From: Siderastrea radians
Lineage: Eukaryota; Cnidaria; Anthozoa; Scleractinia; Rhizangiidae
Reading direction: 5' to 3'
Assembly (NCBI GenBank): GCA_964017195.1
Contig: OZ024896.1
Coordinates: 2,676,487-2,740,486, forward strand
DNA: 64,000 nt
Of this stretch, positions 19,401-28,254 are shown piece after piece. The notes under the pieces are model-generated. The model saw nothing but the letters and a program-made list of their open reading frames with translations, searched no databases and was not told the DNA's origin. A program made the position numbers and the translations under genes. Within the stretch, counting starts at the first letter, position 1; every line of letters starts with the position of its first letter.

Positions 19401-22400
19401 TTTCTTGAAGATTTATTCTGTAATCTTGGCATTTAATGTAATGCCTGAGTGCTTCTGAAACTCATAGCATGGTTATTATCATTATTATTTTTTGTCATTC
19501 ACAGGTTAATCTAGGCCAATGTTGTCTATCCTTTCTGGTTCATCCAGGCTGAAGTCCTGGCATTCAGCATAATGCCTGAGCGCTTCTGGGATATATAACT
19601 TGAATAAATTCTTGGAGTTGCACAGGTAAATCTAGGCCAATGTTGTCTATCCTTTCTGGTTCATCCAGGCTGAAGTCCTGGCATTCAGCATAATGCCTGA
19701 GCACTTCTGGGATATATAACACATTTAGCTTGACATTCACGGTTAATTGAGGTAAACGTTATGTATCCTTTCTGGTTCATCCAGGCTGAAGTCCTGGCAT
19801 TCAGTGCAATGCCTGAGCGCTTCTGGGATATACATAACATACTTAGTTTGACATTCACTGTTAGTCTAGGCCAATGCTATGTATCCATTTTGGTTCATCC
19901 AGGCTGAAGTCCTGGTATTCACCGTAATGCCTAAGCGCTTCTGGGATATATAACATACTTCGTTTGACATTCACAGTTAATTTAGATGAATGTTATGTAT
20001 CCTTTCTGGTTCATCCAGGCTGAAGTCCTGGCATTCAGTGCAATGCCTGAGCGCTTCTGGGATATATATATATAACATATTTAGCTTGAAATTCACGGAT
20101 AGTCTAGGCAAATGCTATGTATCCTTTCTGGTTCATCCAGGTTGAAGTCCTGGCATTCACCGTAATGCCTGAGCGCTTCTGGGATATATGACATACTTAG
20201 TTTGACATTCACAGTTAGTCTAGGCCAATGCTATGTATCCTTTCTGGTTCATCCAGGCTGAAGTCCTGGCATTCACCGTAATGCCTGAGCGCTTCTGGGA
20301 TATATAACGTACTTAGCTTGACTTTCACAGTTAATTTAGGTGAACGTTATGTATCCTTTCTGGTTCATCCAGGCTGAAGTCCTGGCATTCAGTGCAATGC
20401 CTGAGCGCTTCTGGGATATATAATATATTTAGCTTCACATTGACAGTTAATTTAGGTGAATGTTATGTATCCTTTCTGGTTCATCCAGGCTGAAGTCCTG
20501 GCATTCAGTGCAATGCCTGAGTGCCTCTGGGATATATAAGATATTTAGCTTGAAATTCACGGTTAGTCTAGGCAAATGCTATGTATCCTTTTTGGTTCAT
20601 CCAGGCTGAAGTCCTGGCATTCACCGTGATGCCTGAGCGCTTCTGGGATATATGACATATTTAGTTTGACATTCACAGTTAGTCTAGGCCAATGCTATGT
20701 ATCCTTCCTGGTTCATCGAGGCTGAAGTCCTGGCATTCACCGTAATGCCTGATCGCTTCTGGGATATAGAACGTACTTAGCTTGACTTTCACAGTTAATT
20801 TAGGTGAACGTTATGTATCCTTTCTGGTTCATCCAGGCTGAAGTCCTGGCATTCAGTGCAATGCCTGAGCGCTTCTGGGATATATAATATATTTAGCTTG
20901 ACATTGACAGTTAATTTTGGTGAATGTTATGTATCCTTTCTGGTTCATCCAGGGTGAAGTCCTGGCATTCAGTGCAATGCCTGAGCGCTTCTGGGATATA
21001 TAATATATTTAGCTTGACATTGACAGTTAATTTTGGTGAATGTTATGTATCCTTTCTGGTTCATACAGGCTGGAGTCCTGGCATTCAGTGCAATGCCTGA
21101 GCGCTTCTGGGATATATAAGATATTTAGCTTGAAATTCACGGTTAGTCTAGGCAAATGCTATGTATCCTTTCTGGTTCATCCAGGCTGAAGTCCTGGCAT
21201 TCACCGTAATGCCTGAGCGCTTCTGGGATATATGACATACTTAGTTTGACATTCACAGTTGGTCTAGGCCAATGCTATGTATCCTTTCTGGTTCATCCAG
21301 GCTGAAGTCCTGGCATTCACCGTAATGCCCGAGCGCTTCTGAGATATATAACGTACTTAGCTTGACTTTCACAGTTAATTTAGGTGAACGTTATGTATCC
21401 TTTCTGGTTCATCCAGGGTGAAGTCCTGGCATTCAGTGCAATGCCTGAGCGCTTCTGGGATATATAACATATTTAGCTTGAAATTCATGGTTAGTCTAGG
21501 CAAATGCTATGTATCCTTTCTGGTTCATCCAGGCTGAAGTCCTGGCGTTCAGTGCAATGCCTGGGCTCTTCTGGGATATATAACATACTTTGTCTGACAT
21601 TCACAGGTAAACTTGGCCAATGTTGTGTATCCATTTTGGTTTATCCAGGCTGAAGTCCTGGCACTCAGTGCAATGCCTGAGAGCCTTTGCATGTATAAAC
21701 ATAAATGATGGACTCAGATGGAGATGGACTGGTTAATGTAGCCCAATGTCCTAATCTTTACTAGCTCGTGAATGTTGTTCCACTGTAGTACAGCAATGCT
21801 GTGCTCTAATATTTAAAGAGAACACACCAAAAATAGCTAGGTTCTGGTTTTCTTTGATTGTTTGGTCAGCTATTTAAGAAAAATAATTACAATCCAGTAA
21901 TTAATTTTTTTGTAAATGGTTTGATCCCGGTAGTCATATCATAGGTCGGTAAATTATGATCGTCTGGGCGAGTGTAATCCTGAGAGGGACTGTTTGTGAT
22001 GACATTGACTGACATTTCAACAACCTTAGCAGAAGTCATCGTCAGAGTCAAGTGAAGTGTGCATCTTCAGTAGATGTTATAAGTCTCTGGTCATTGTCCT
22101 GATTACGATGGGACAACAACCAATTAGGACAACAACTAGTCGAGCGGGACAACAACCAGTCGGGATCAATCAGGACAATGACCAGAGATTTGTAACATCT
22201 ACTGACGATTCACAGTTCATTTGGCTCTGATGATGACTTCCACTCAGTTGGTCAAAGCGTCAGTCAATGTCACCACAAACAGTCCTTCTCAGGACTACAC
22301 TCACCCAGGTGATAATAATTTACCGACCTATAATTTATTTTTTTTTTAGCACTACACTAAACTGAAAAATACAGGAACGTTTTTGAGAGACTGGGGAACA

Positions 22401-24012
22401 CACTCAGACACAGTTAACATCAGTGATACAGGTAAAGATTAGTTGATGGTTCATCAGTGAACATTACTTCTCGTTGTTTTGTTTTTTAAATATACATCGG
22501 TGGATTATGACAGTAAAATTTTCATTACTTTTGGACACTGAGGATAGTACGTGTAGCTCTTTCTGTTTTTATTTTTCAAGTGGGGGAGTCAAAGGTGCTA
22601 ATGGTGAACTAAAGTGACATTGATATGACCCTCCAACCAGCAAGCTGCATAATAAATAATAGTTATTGAAGTGTTTGCTTTCTTGTTTTAATCCTGAGAT
22701 ATGGTTAATTTTGCATATTTAAGAAGGAAAATGTGCCAGACAGGTTAATATCATGACAGAGGGTTGTCGGTACACTTATTTTCAGCCAGGGGAGGGTCAG
22801 CAGATTTTATGCCTTGAAAAGGGGGGCCATACGTTTTTGGGTCACTACTCAATTTTAACACATGGTGATGCTCTGGCTCACCTCTCCCCGATACTTTTTT
22901 ACCATTCCGGGTTTCTATCAACTTACAGATTGATGTATATATCAGTCAGTGTGGCAGTTTTCATTTGTATAAATACTAGAAACCAGTGAGTGGGTTTTCA
23001 AAAAATAGGGACCGGCTGTGTCTCTTTTTTCAAACTTCTCTGTTTCTGGATGTTTCAAGTGTTTAATAGTTCTTAAGTAGAATGAAATTTATGGTAACTG
23101 GCTAAAACTTTGAGAATACAAAAACGGATTATTTAGTGCTGTGCAGTCAACAATCAAACCAATATCCTAACCTTTCATTCATTTTATGCCAAACTACATA
23201 CACAGGCCAACAAACTTGAAAACTGACTTTCCCTTTCCATGTGGAAATATATCAGATAAGCATGTATGAATATCAGAACTTTGAAAATGAAAGGGAAATG
23301 TGACCAAACATAGTAGCATCTTAAAAGCAAACATGTTTTACTGGAAACCTAGTAAAAGTTGCATTAGTTTTGTCAAAGAGTAAATCCGTATTATAATATT
23401 ATCCATATTATGTTCTATTTTATGCTGTTTTAACGAGAACTCTTATCATTAGTTCTCCTAAAACAGGAGATAAATGCAAAGCTGACATTCTGGACGGCAA
23501 AGCAACAGGAAGTTGTTTCAAAGCTAACCATCCTACAGAAAGACAAAAAGTACCCAGAAGATATTCACAATTATGTTGCTGAGTATCAACTTGATGCCTA
23601 CCAAAATGTAAGTCATTGGCTTTACTGACTTGCCAGTAGTGCTTCATATCAAACTAGCTGGGTGCCTTCAGTGCACATTATATGCACTTTATATAATAAA
23701 CTGTAACCTTAGAAAGTGTTTTAGATCTAGTAGCTCATTCGTTTGACAGAAACCTGTCCTTGATTCGTTTATTTGTTGACACAATTCGTGGCAAGATAAA
23801 AAATAACGTTTAAACGTTATCTTTCATACCAAAACTGAAATCGTACTGTTAATTTTCCATAGTCTCCGCAACTTCGAAACATGTTGGGCCACCAAATTAG
23901 TTCAAATTCTCTTGTTGCTCTACCCTCCCCTGTAGATTTCACAATTTCAGAACTCCTTCGAGACCTCAACAACTTTGATGATTCCATTTTCAGGCATCCA
24001 CTAGGTGAATGA
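13463..24012 (+). CDS. Transposase-like multi-exon gene, upstream ten exons
   Basis: Exons predicted from open frame plus GT/AG borders: 13463-14238, 15987-16224, 16717-16825, 17028-17131, 17504-17631, 18094-18170, 18564-18841, 19114-19254, 23467-23607 and 23863-24004/24012. Exon 1 encodes a helical, partly coiled-coil region. Exons 2-7 encode a DDE/RNase-H-like core with VNLKLDGRPFFG, VTLDYTALIMLL and CALHCELRNTEQLL, the last carrying the likely Glu. A cysteine-rich insert has GCACPGVPRGEACAECF. A frame change near 14140 in exon 1 and another near 19185 in exon 8 suggest decay or missed splicing. A TGA at 24010-24012 closes the frame if the donor at 24005 is not used. I cannot place it in a named transposase superfamily. 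Confidence 0.65.
14239..15412 (+). other. Intron 1, first part
   Basis: Non-coding. It contains a G11 run (about 14595), an AT-rich dispersed repeat (14600-14830, with TCCATATTCCTGGGTAAAT-type words) and two related GGCC(T/C)G(C/T)ACGACT segments near 14855 and 14990. No gene seen. Confidence 0.4.
15413..15710 (+). repeat. tRNA-derived SINE
   Basis: The element starts GGGATGGTGCAGCGGTGAGA with an A-box-like GTGCAGCGGTGAGAGGG. A B-box-like GGGTCCGATTGCTGG is followed by a body with GAGGTTTTTCTCTGGGTACT and CTCCTCAAAAACCAAC, as in abundant cnidarian SINEs. It lies in intron 1 of the transposase-like gene. The poly-A end is eroded. Confidence 0.75.
17668..17850. repeat. Foldback MITE
   Basis: The arms are inverted: TTGCTCAAAATGAAAT and GATTTCAACC...GTCTCCTAACCCT on the left match AGGGTTAGGAGAC...GGTTGAAATC and AAATTTCATTTTGAGC on the right. 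The loop is at about 17745. It lies within an intron of the transposase-like gene. No coding capacity. Confidence 0.75.
19480..21720 (+). repeat. Intronic satellite, ~19 copies of a 117-bp unit
   Basis: The word GGTTCATCCAGGCTGAAGTC recurs about every 117 bp from 19541 to 21645 (19 counted, a few with substitutions). Each is followed by CTGGCATTCA(G/C) and AATGCCTGAGCGCTTCTGGG, then ATATATAA. Two interleaved variants, with CAGTGCAATG and CACCGTAATG in the middle, alternate in blocks, which points to higher-order duplication. The array lies in the intron between the 19114 and 23467 exons. Diverged copies occur at 2690-2935. Confidence 0.93.
22005..22051 (-). ncRNA. Hammerhead-ribozyme-like motif
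   Basis: On the minus strand TTGACT (stem I) is followed by CTGACGA, a short stem II with loop, GAAA, a two-base-pair stem III ending in the TGTC cleavage-type site, and AGTCAA, which closes stem I perfectly. This is the minimal type-I layout found in Penelope-like elements. Stem II has wobble pairs, so activity is uncertain. Confidence 0.6.
22225..22266 (+). ncRNA. Degenerate hammerhead-like motif
   Basis: This is the plus-strand counterpart in the right arm, CTGATGATGACTTCC followed by GTC and AGTCAA. The conserved GAAA is changed (CAAA), so it is probably inactive. Confidence 0.5.
22332..23466 (+). other. Intron between satellite and exon 9
   Basis: AT-rich and non-coding. The open frame at 22753-22989 has no domain and no splice-consistent borders that join the neighbouring exons. 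Confidence 0.4.
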
Positions 24013-24469
24013 ATAGGTCAACTGAAGTTAACTGTCAGAATAATTAGTGATACTTTTGCTTGTATTGCCCTCGCACAAGTTTGTATGTATATCGGAATAG
24101 CGTGAATTTATTTTGTCTTTTTCTGTGTCGCGAAAAAAAATTGTCATTTATGGCAATAGGGCATTGAAAACCGCAGAGAAGAAAAGACCATCGATGTTTT
24201 GTTCACCAATCATGCTTACAGTTAACAGCCTCTCTGATATTTTGTGCTAAATCCAAGCAATAATACCGTGAGAGAAGCCAGCGAGAGCGCGCAGCAGGAA
24301 GCAAGAGGGTGGGGATGGGAGGCACTCCTTCGCGCTCTACTTTTCCACTCATGTCTTCGTAGCTCACTCAGCTGGTTCGGGGTCGATTCAAGCTGCTACT
24401 AAAATACGCATTAATCAGAATTTGCTTGATTACTAAAGAACGCAACTCTGCTACGCATTTTCATTTTAA

Positions 24470-24472
<3 letters not shown>
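24013..24472. other. Intron stretch before the Penelope element
   Basis: Nothing coding recognised. A GC-richer patch at 24260-24360 (GAGAGCGCGCAGCAGG) looks like residual repeat sequence. Confidence 0.35.

Positions 24473-24514
<42 letters not shown>
24473..24514. repeat. (AT)n microsatellite at the Penelope insertion site
   Basis: About 20 AT dinucleotides abut the left end of the Penelope-like element. A second (TA)n tract at 27038-27075 lies about 50 bp beyond its right end. Insertion into AT dinucleotide tracts would fit a target preference. Confidence 0.85.
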
Positions 24515-24521
<7 letters not shown>

Positions 24522-24544
24522 CACAAAAATACTGGAAATAAGAC

Positions 24545-24589
24545 TTGCCGATATTTCGTCTTTATTAGTAAAAGACTTCGTCAGGGCAA
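24545..24589 (-). ncRNA. Hammerhead ribozyme motif, left end of Penelope element
   Basis: On the minus strand: TTGCC (stem I), CTGACGA, AGTC...GAC (stem II, AT-rich loop), GAAA, then TATC (two-pair stem III plus cleavage C) and GGCAA closing stem I. Core bases are all conserved. Type-I minimal hammerheads are known from Penelope-like elements. Confidence 0.75.
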
Positions 24590-24843
24590 CTGATCAAGCG
24601 GCTAGAGCCGTTACAATATATACGCTTATAGGTAACGTAAGACGCTCAACAGTAAAAATACGCGAGCACATGTGGGCGGTTACAACCGTTACAATATTCG
24701 CACAAAATAAAATAAACGTCAAAAGCTAAATAGCTAAGGCACGCGCGCTCGCAAGCGCGCGCCCTTCTGTACAACTAAATATACAGCAAATAAAAATACA
24801 ATAATTTAAAGCATAGGGATATAAACTCAATACAGTTAAAATT

Positions 24844-26850
24844 TTAAAACAGATCCCTCCTAGGATTTCTACTGCAGAAAAAGTCATCGCTGTTAAGCCC
24901 CGAAGGGTAAATTGTCCTCAGACGATAAGCCCACTGGGCCTCCCTTTCCCTAAGCGATCTTTCATTCGAACCCTTGTCAACTAATTGAATTCTTACATCC
25001 TTAAGACCCCTATGATCTGGCTGATTAAAGTGCTTGTATATGATGTCATCCTTAACCCTATTCTCAGCAGTAAGTTTAACGTGACTATTGAGCCTAGATT
25101 TATGGTTGTTGAACCTAATTCTAAATTTATTAATAGTGGATCCCACATATTGCATTGCACACCTGGCGCATGATATAAGGTAAATCACATGATCAGAATT
25201 ACACCCCATGTCAAAATTAATTATGTAACTCTTGCCAGTAACTCCACTAATAAATCTGGTACCTTCAACAAGATAATCACACACCCTGCATCTTTTATCC
25301 GTACACTTAACACAACCCTTATCATTAACCGGTGTCTTAAGTTCTGAGTGAACCAAAATGTCCTTAAGACATTTCGGCCTTCTAAAGGCCACCATGGGTA
25401 CCCCTCCTATAGCTTCCCTACAACGGCTAGAGGACTGCAAGATAGGATGTAATCTATGCAATATTTCCCCAATGTTTGGAAGTACCGGGTGGAAGGTAAC
25501 AACAAAAGGAATACGTTCGTTACCAGCAGATTGTTTATTGCTAAGGGTATCCACCCTAGGAATCCTTCGTGCTCTCTCAATTTCCTTCTCGACAAAATCC
25601 CTGTTATAGCCCCTACAAACAAGATAATTGCACAGTTCCCCAGCTCGTTTCTCAAAGAAAGCATCTGAAGAACATATACGGCGTAATCTTAGTGCCTGTC
25701 CGAAGGGTATACCTTTCTTGCAAGAGTTAGGATGACAGGAAGTGTGAAACAGATACTGGTGTTTATCTGTAGGTTTGCTATATAAGTCCGTGGAGATTAC
25801 TCCGTTGTCCAACATAACACTGACATCCAAAAAACTAACCTGTGTATACGACCACTCAAAGGTAAACTTAATAGTATCATGAAAAGAATTCATATACTCC
25901 ATAAACGTCTTAAGTCTTTCCTCACCCTCCGTCCAAATCATAAAGATGTCGTCAATAAATCTACGCCAGGTGTGTGGCTTAACTGGTGACTGTTCAAGCA
26001 AGTCCGCCTCTAGTTTCCCCATAAAAATGTTAGCATACGATGGCGCCATTTTAGTCCCTATAGCAGTACCCAAGATTTGTAAAAAGTGCTTTCCATTAAA
26101 GGTAAGATTGTTGTGAGTAAGAACTATTCTCGCTAAATCAACTAAATCCTCCGTAGGAATGGATGCAGTGTTATTACCACTTAAAGCCGCCCTCATGGCC
26201 CTTAAACCTTCCTCGTGTGGAATATGGGGATACAAGCCTACCACATCCGCTGTAACCAATATCGCCCCCTCACGCAGCGTACCTAATTTGTTAAGTTCTT
26301 GTAGAAAATGTTTAGTATCCTTAATGTAAGATGGTATTCTTGGAACTAAGGGCTTAATATGGTAATCAACGAACTCCGAGATCCTTTCTGTACACGTGCC
26401 ACAGCCCGAAATAACCGGCCTACCCGGACAACCCCTCTTGTGTATTTTAGGTAACAAATAGAACCTACCCGCCCTAGGATTACTGTTGACCAAGAGGTAA
26501 TCCAAAGTCTTATCGTCAATATGGCCATCCGAAAAAAGCTTACGAATCCTCTCATTAACTAGTTTAGATATATGCTGAGTAAGGTCTTCGGGCGTCTCCC
26601 TATATACACTGCGGTCACCTAACTGTCTAAAAGCCTCATTCATATAATTCTCCTTATCCATTACCACCACCCCCGACCCCTTGTCAGCCTCCTTAATAAC
26701 GATGTCATCATAAGACTTAAGATCCTTTAACGCCTTGCGTTCTGACTCTGATAAATTGCTATGAATTCTTCTCCCATTATTGACTGAGGATAAAATTTCC
26801 TCCTCTACAGCCTGAGCGTACGCCTCAATAGCAATCTCCCTACCCCTGTA
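24844..26850 (-). CDS. Penelope-type reverse transcriptase with GIY-YIG endonuclease
   Basis: The open frame enters from the right inverted repeat and ends at 24844; the first in-frame ATG of the long block is at 26670. Upstream of it the sequence already encodes conserved RT1 material (IKEADKGSGVVVMDK). RT motifs follow: YLLPKIHK, GRPVISG, ILVTADVVGLYPHIPH, GTAIGTKMAPSYANIFM and RRFIDDIFMIW (catalytic DD). The C-terminus has a CCHH-like Cys stretch (CVKCTDKRCRVCDYL) and a GIY-YIG domain (VIYLISCARCAMQYVGST...RFNNH). It copies the element RNA at a nicked target. No stop or frameshift is seen; only the N-terminus is lacking. Confidence 0.93.
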   Translation of the reverse strand, partial: YRGREIAIEAYAQAVEEEILSSVNNGRRIHSNLSESERKALKDLKSYDDIVIKEADKGSGVVVMDKENYMNEAFRQLGDRSVYRETPEDLTQHISKLVNERIRKLFSDGHIDDKTLDYLLVNSNPRAGRFYLLPKIHKRGCPGRPVISGCGTCTERISEFVDYHIKPLVPRIPSYIKDTKHFLQELNKLGTLREGAILVTADVVGLYPHIPHEEGLRAMRAALSGNNTASIPTEDLVDLARIVLTHNNLTFNGKHFLQILGTAIGTKMAPSYANIFMGKLEADLLEQSPVKPHTWRRFIDDIFMIWTEGEERLKTFMEYMNSFHDTIKFTFEWSYTQVSFLDVSVMLDNGVISTDLYSKPTDKHQYLFHTSCHPNSCKKGIPFGQALRLRRICSSDAFFEKRAGELCNYLVCRGYNRDFVEKEIERARRIPRVDTLSNKQSAGNERIPFVVTFHPVLPNIGEILHRLHPILQSSSRCREAIGGVPMVAFRRPKCLKDILVHSELKTPVNDKGCVKCTDKRCRVCDYLVEGTRFISGVTGKSYIINFDMGCNSDHVIYLISCARCAMQYVGSTINKFRIRFNNHKSRLNSHVKLTAENRVKDDIIYKHFNQPDHRGLKDVRIQLVDKGSNERSLREREAQWAYRLRTIYPSGLNSDDFFCSRNPRRDLF

Positions 26851-26913
26851 CTGTTGAGCGTCTTACGTTACCTATAAGCGTATATATTGTAACGGCTCTA
26901 GCCGCTTGATCAG

Positions 26914-26958
26914 TTGCCCTGACGAAGTCTTTTACTAATAAAGACGAAATATCGGCAA
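26914..26958 (+). ncRNA. Hammerhead ribozyme motif, right end of Penelope element
   Basis: Same core as at 24545-24589 but on the plus strand, as expected for an inverted terminal copy: TTGCC, CTGACGA, stem II, GAAA, TATC, GGCAA. Sequence identity between the two is complete. Confidence 0.75.
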
Positions 26959-27034
26959 GTCTTATTTCCAGTATTTTTGTGGTTTTATATGCTTTTTTCT
27001 GGAGAAAAGATCTAGACAAATGATGTTTTTGATG

Positions 27035-27037
<3 letters not shown>

Positions 27038-27075
<38 letters not shown>
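27038..27075. repeat. (TA)n microsatellite
   Basis: About 19 AT/TA dinucleotides follow the Penelope element after a 50-bp spacer. See the matching tract at 24473-24514. Confidence 0.85.
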
Positions 27076-27078
<3 letters not shown>

Positions 27079-27134
27079 TATTTACACTGAACTGCCAACT
27101 AAGTTGTCAAAGCTAAATGATTTTTCCGTTAAAG

Positions 27135-28254
27135 GTTTTCTGCAAATGCCGTGAGATTGCGATGACCATGAGGCAAAAAGTCTTTGACGACAACATGGAA
27201 GAAGAAATCGATATTTTCGACATTGAGGTTTGTGATTTGGTTCATTTCCCTTTTTTAACGTCAAAAAAATCCTCTTTATGTAAATAAAACGTGCTGATTC
27301 TTCTTCCCTTTATTTCTTTCAATGTCTTTATACAGTGAAAAGAATGGGGATTTTACTTGAGGGAGCTGTTTGGTCTGGGCCTTGGTACTGGTGACTACGG
27401 TCATTTGACAGTTGAACATGCCTCCATGCTTCTACGAAACTTCAGATCCTTACGGCACTACAGTAACCAAGGTTTCGAGGCTGCGCATAAACTGCAAAAA
27501 CAAATATTTAGCAGGGCAACCAACCATGACGGAAGGGGTGAAGCGACTTCGTGTACGTAATAAGAAAAATTTTACTAGCTCCTAGTCCCACCGATGGAAA
27601 AGCAAACACCAACAACATGGAATACCACAAATGATACTCTTAGCATTTCTATTTTATTCAGTTACCAGTTTGTGCGTCAATAATAAGAAAAATGAACTAA
27701 TTTTAATGAATCACTCCGAATATATTAATTCTCTATAGTGCATTTTCAAAAGCTTCTAGATTATGACAGACTATCATATAGGCATTTTTACGAACCGGCA
27801 AACAGTCTTCAAAGGCACAGTGTATTCCTATTTCTGAGGATGCGTACCGTTTTGTTTTCTTTTTTTTTTTTGTTAGTGGACCAGATATTGACACATCATT
27901 ATGCTGAAAAGCTCCTGTTCTTGAGACTGTGTTTCAGAAATGCCAAAGAATGTGCAAGAAAAGGTAAGACCGCTAAGAACACACGCTAACTCCCTTTTTA
28001 TATCGATTAGTTTGTGGATGATAGAACCATACTGCTGTAATGTCGACTACGAATCGTTACGTCAACAGAAGACAATAAACAATCCGTTTTTAAAACTGTA
28101 AAATGATTTTTGATGCAGCACGAAGTACGCGGACACTTGATGACGCCAGGTGGTCCATTTGTTTAATATATTCACGAATTGTTTTGTCAAACCACGTCAG
28201 ATTCTATTAGCCTGCACTTTACTTTAACACTCCCTGTTGCTTTTGTTTGTTTAG
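27135..28254 (+). CDS. Transposase-like gene, C-terminal exons
   Basis: Three exon-like blocks: 27135-27227 (VFCKCREIAMTMRQKVF), 27336 to about 27552 (WGFYLRELFGLGLGTGDYGH, VEHASMLLRNFRSLRHYSNQ, GFEAAHKLQKQIFSRATNHD) and 27877-27963 (DQILTHHYAEKLLFLRLCFR). The middle block looks strongly conserved. The 27877 block joins the large 28255 exon in perfect phase (split Gly codon). The phases at 24004/27135 and 27227/27336 do not join cleanly: an in-frame TGA follows the 27336 acceptor. Either an exon was missed or the gene has decayed here. They probably form the C-terminal helical part of the transposase-like protein. Confidence 0.6.

Larger units (their letters stand above)
21941..22331. repeat. 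Foldback element with inverted hammerhead motifs
   Basis: Long inverted arms run from ATAGGTCGGTAAATTAT at 21941 to its complement ending at 22331, with the centre near 22140. Inside each arm is a hammerhead-like core in opposite orientation. No ORF. The likely origin is a non-autonomous derivative of a Penelope-type or ribozyme-bearing retroelement. Confidence 0.8.
24515..26988 (-). mobile_element. Penelope-like retroelement with identical 138-bp inverted ends
   Basis: The 2474-bp element is bounded by 138-bp inverted repeats (24515-24652 and 26851-26988) that I find identical base for base. It contains one minus-strand ORF for a Penelope reverse transcriptase plus GIY-YIG endonuclease. Each end carries a hammerhead motif. 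Identical ends and an uninterrupted ORF indicate a recent insertion. The ORF runs into the right repeat with no upstream ATG, consistent with 5' truncation of the full-length unit. Confidence 0.9.

Noticed and set aside
19480..21720. Possible CRISPR-like array
   Set aside because: The units are wholly homologous 117-bp tandem repeats without unique spacers, in a eukaryotic intron.
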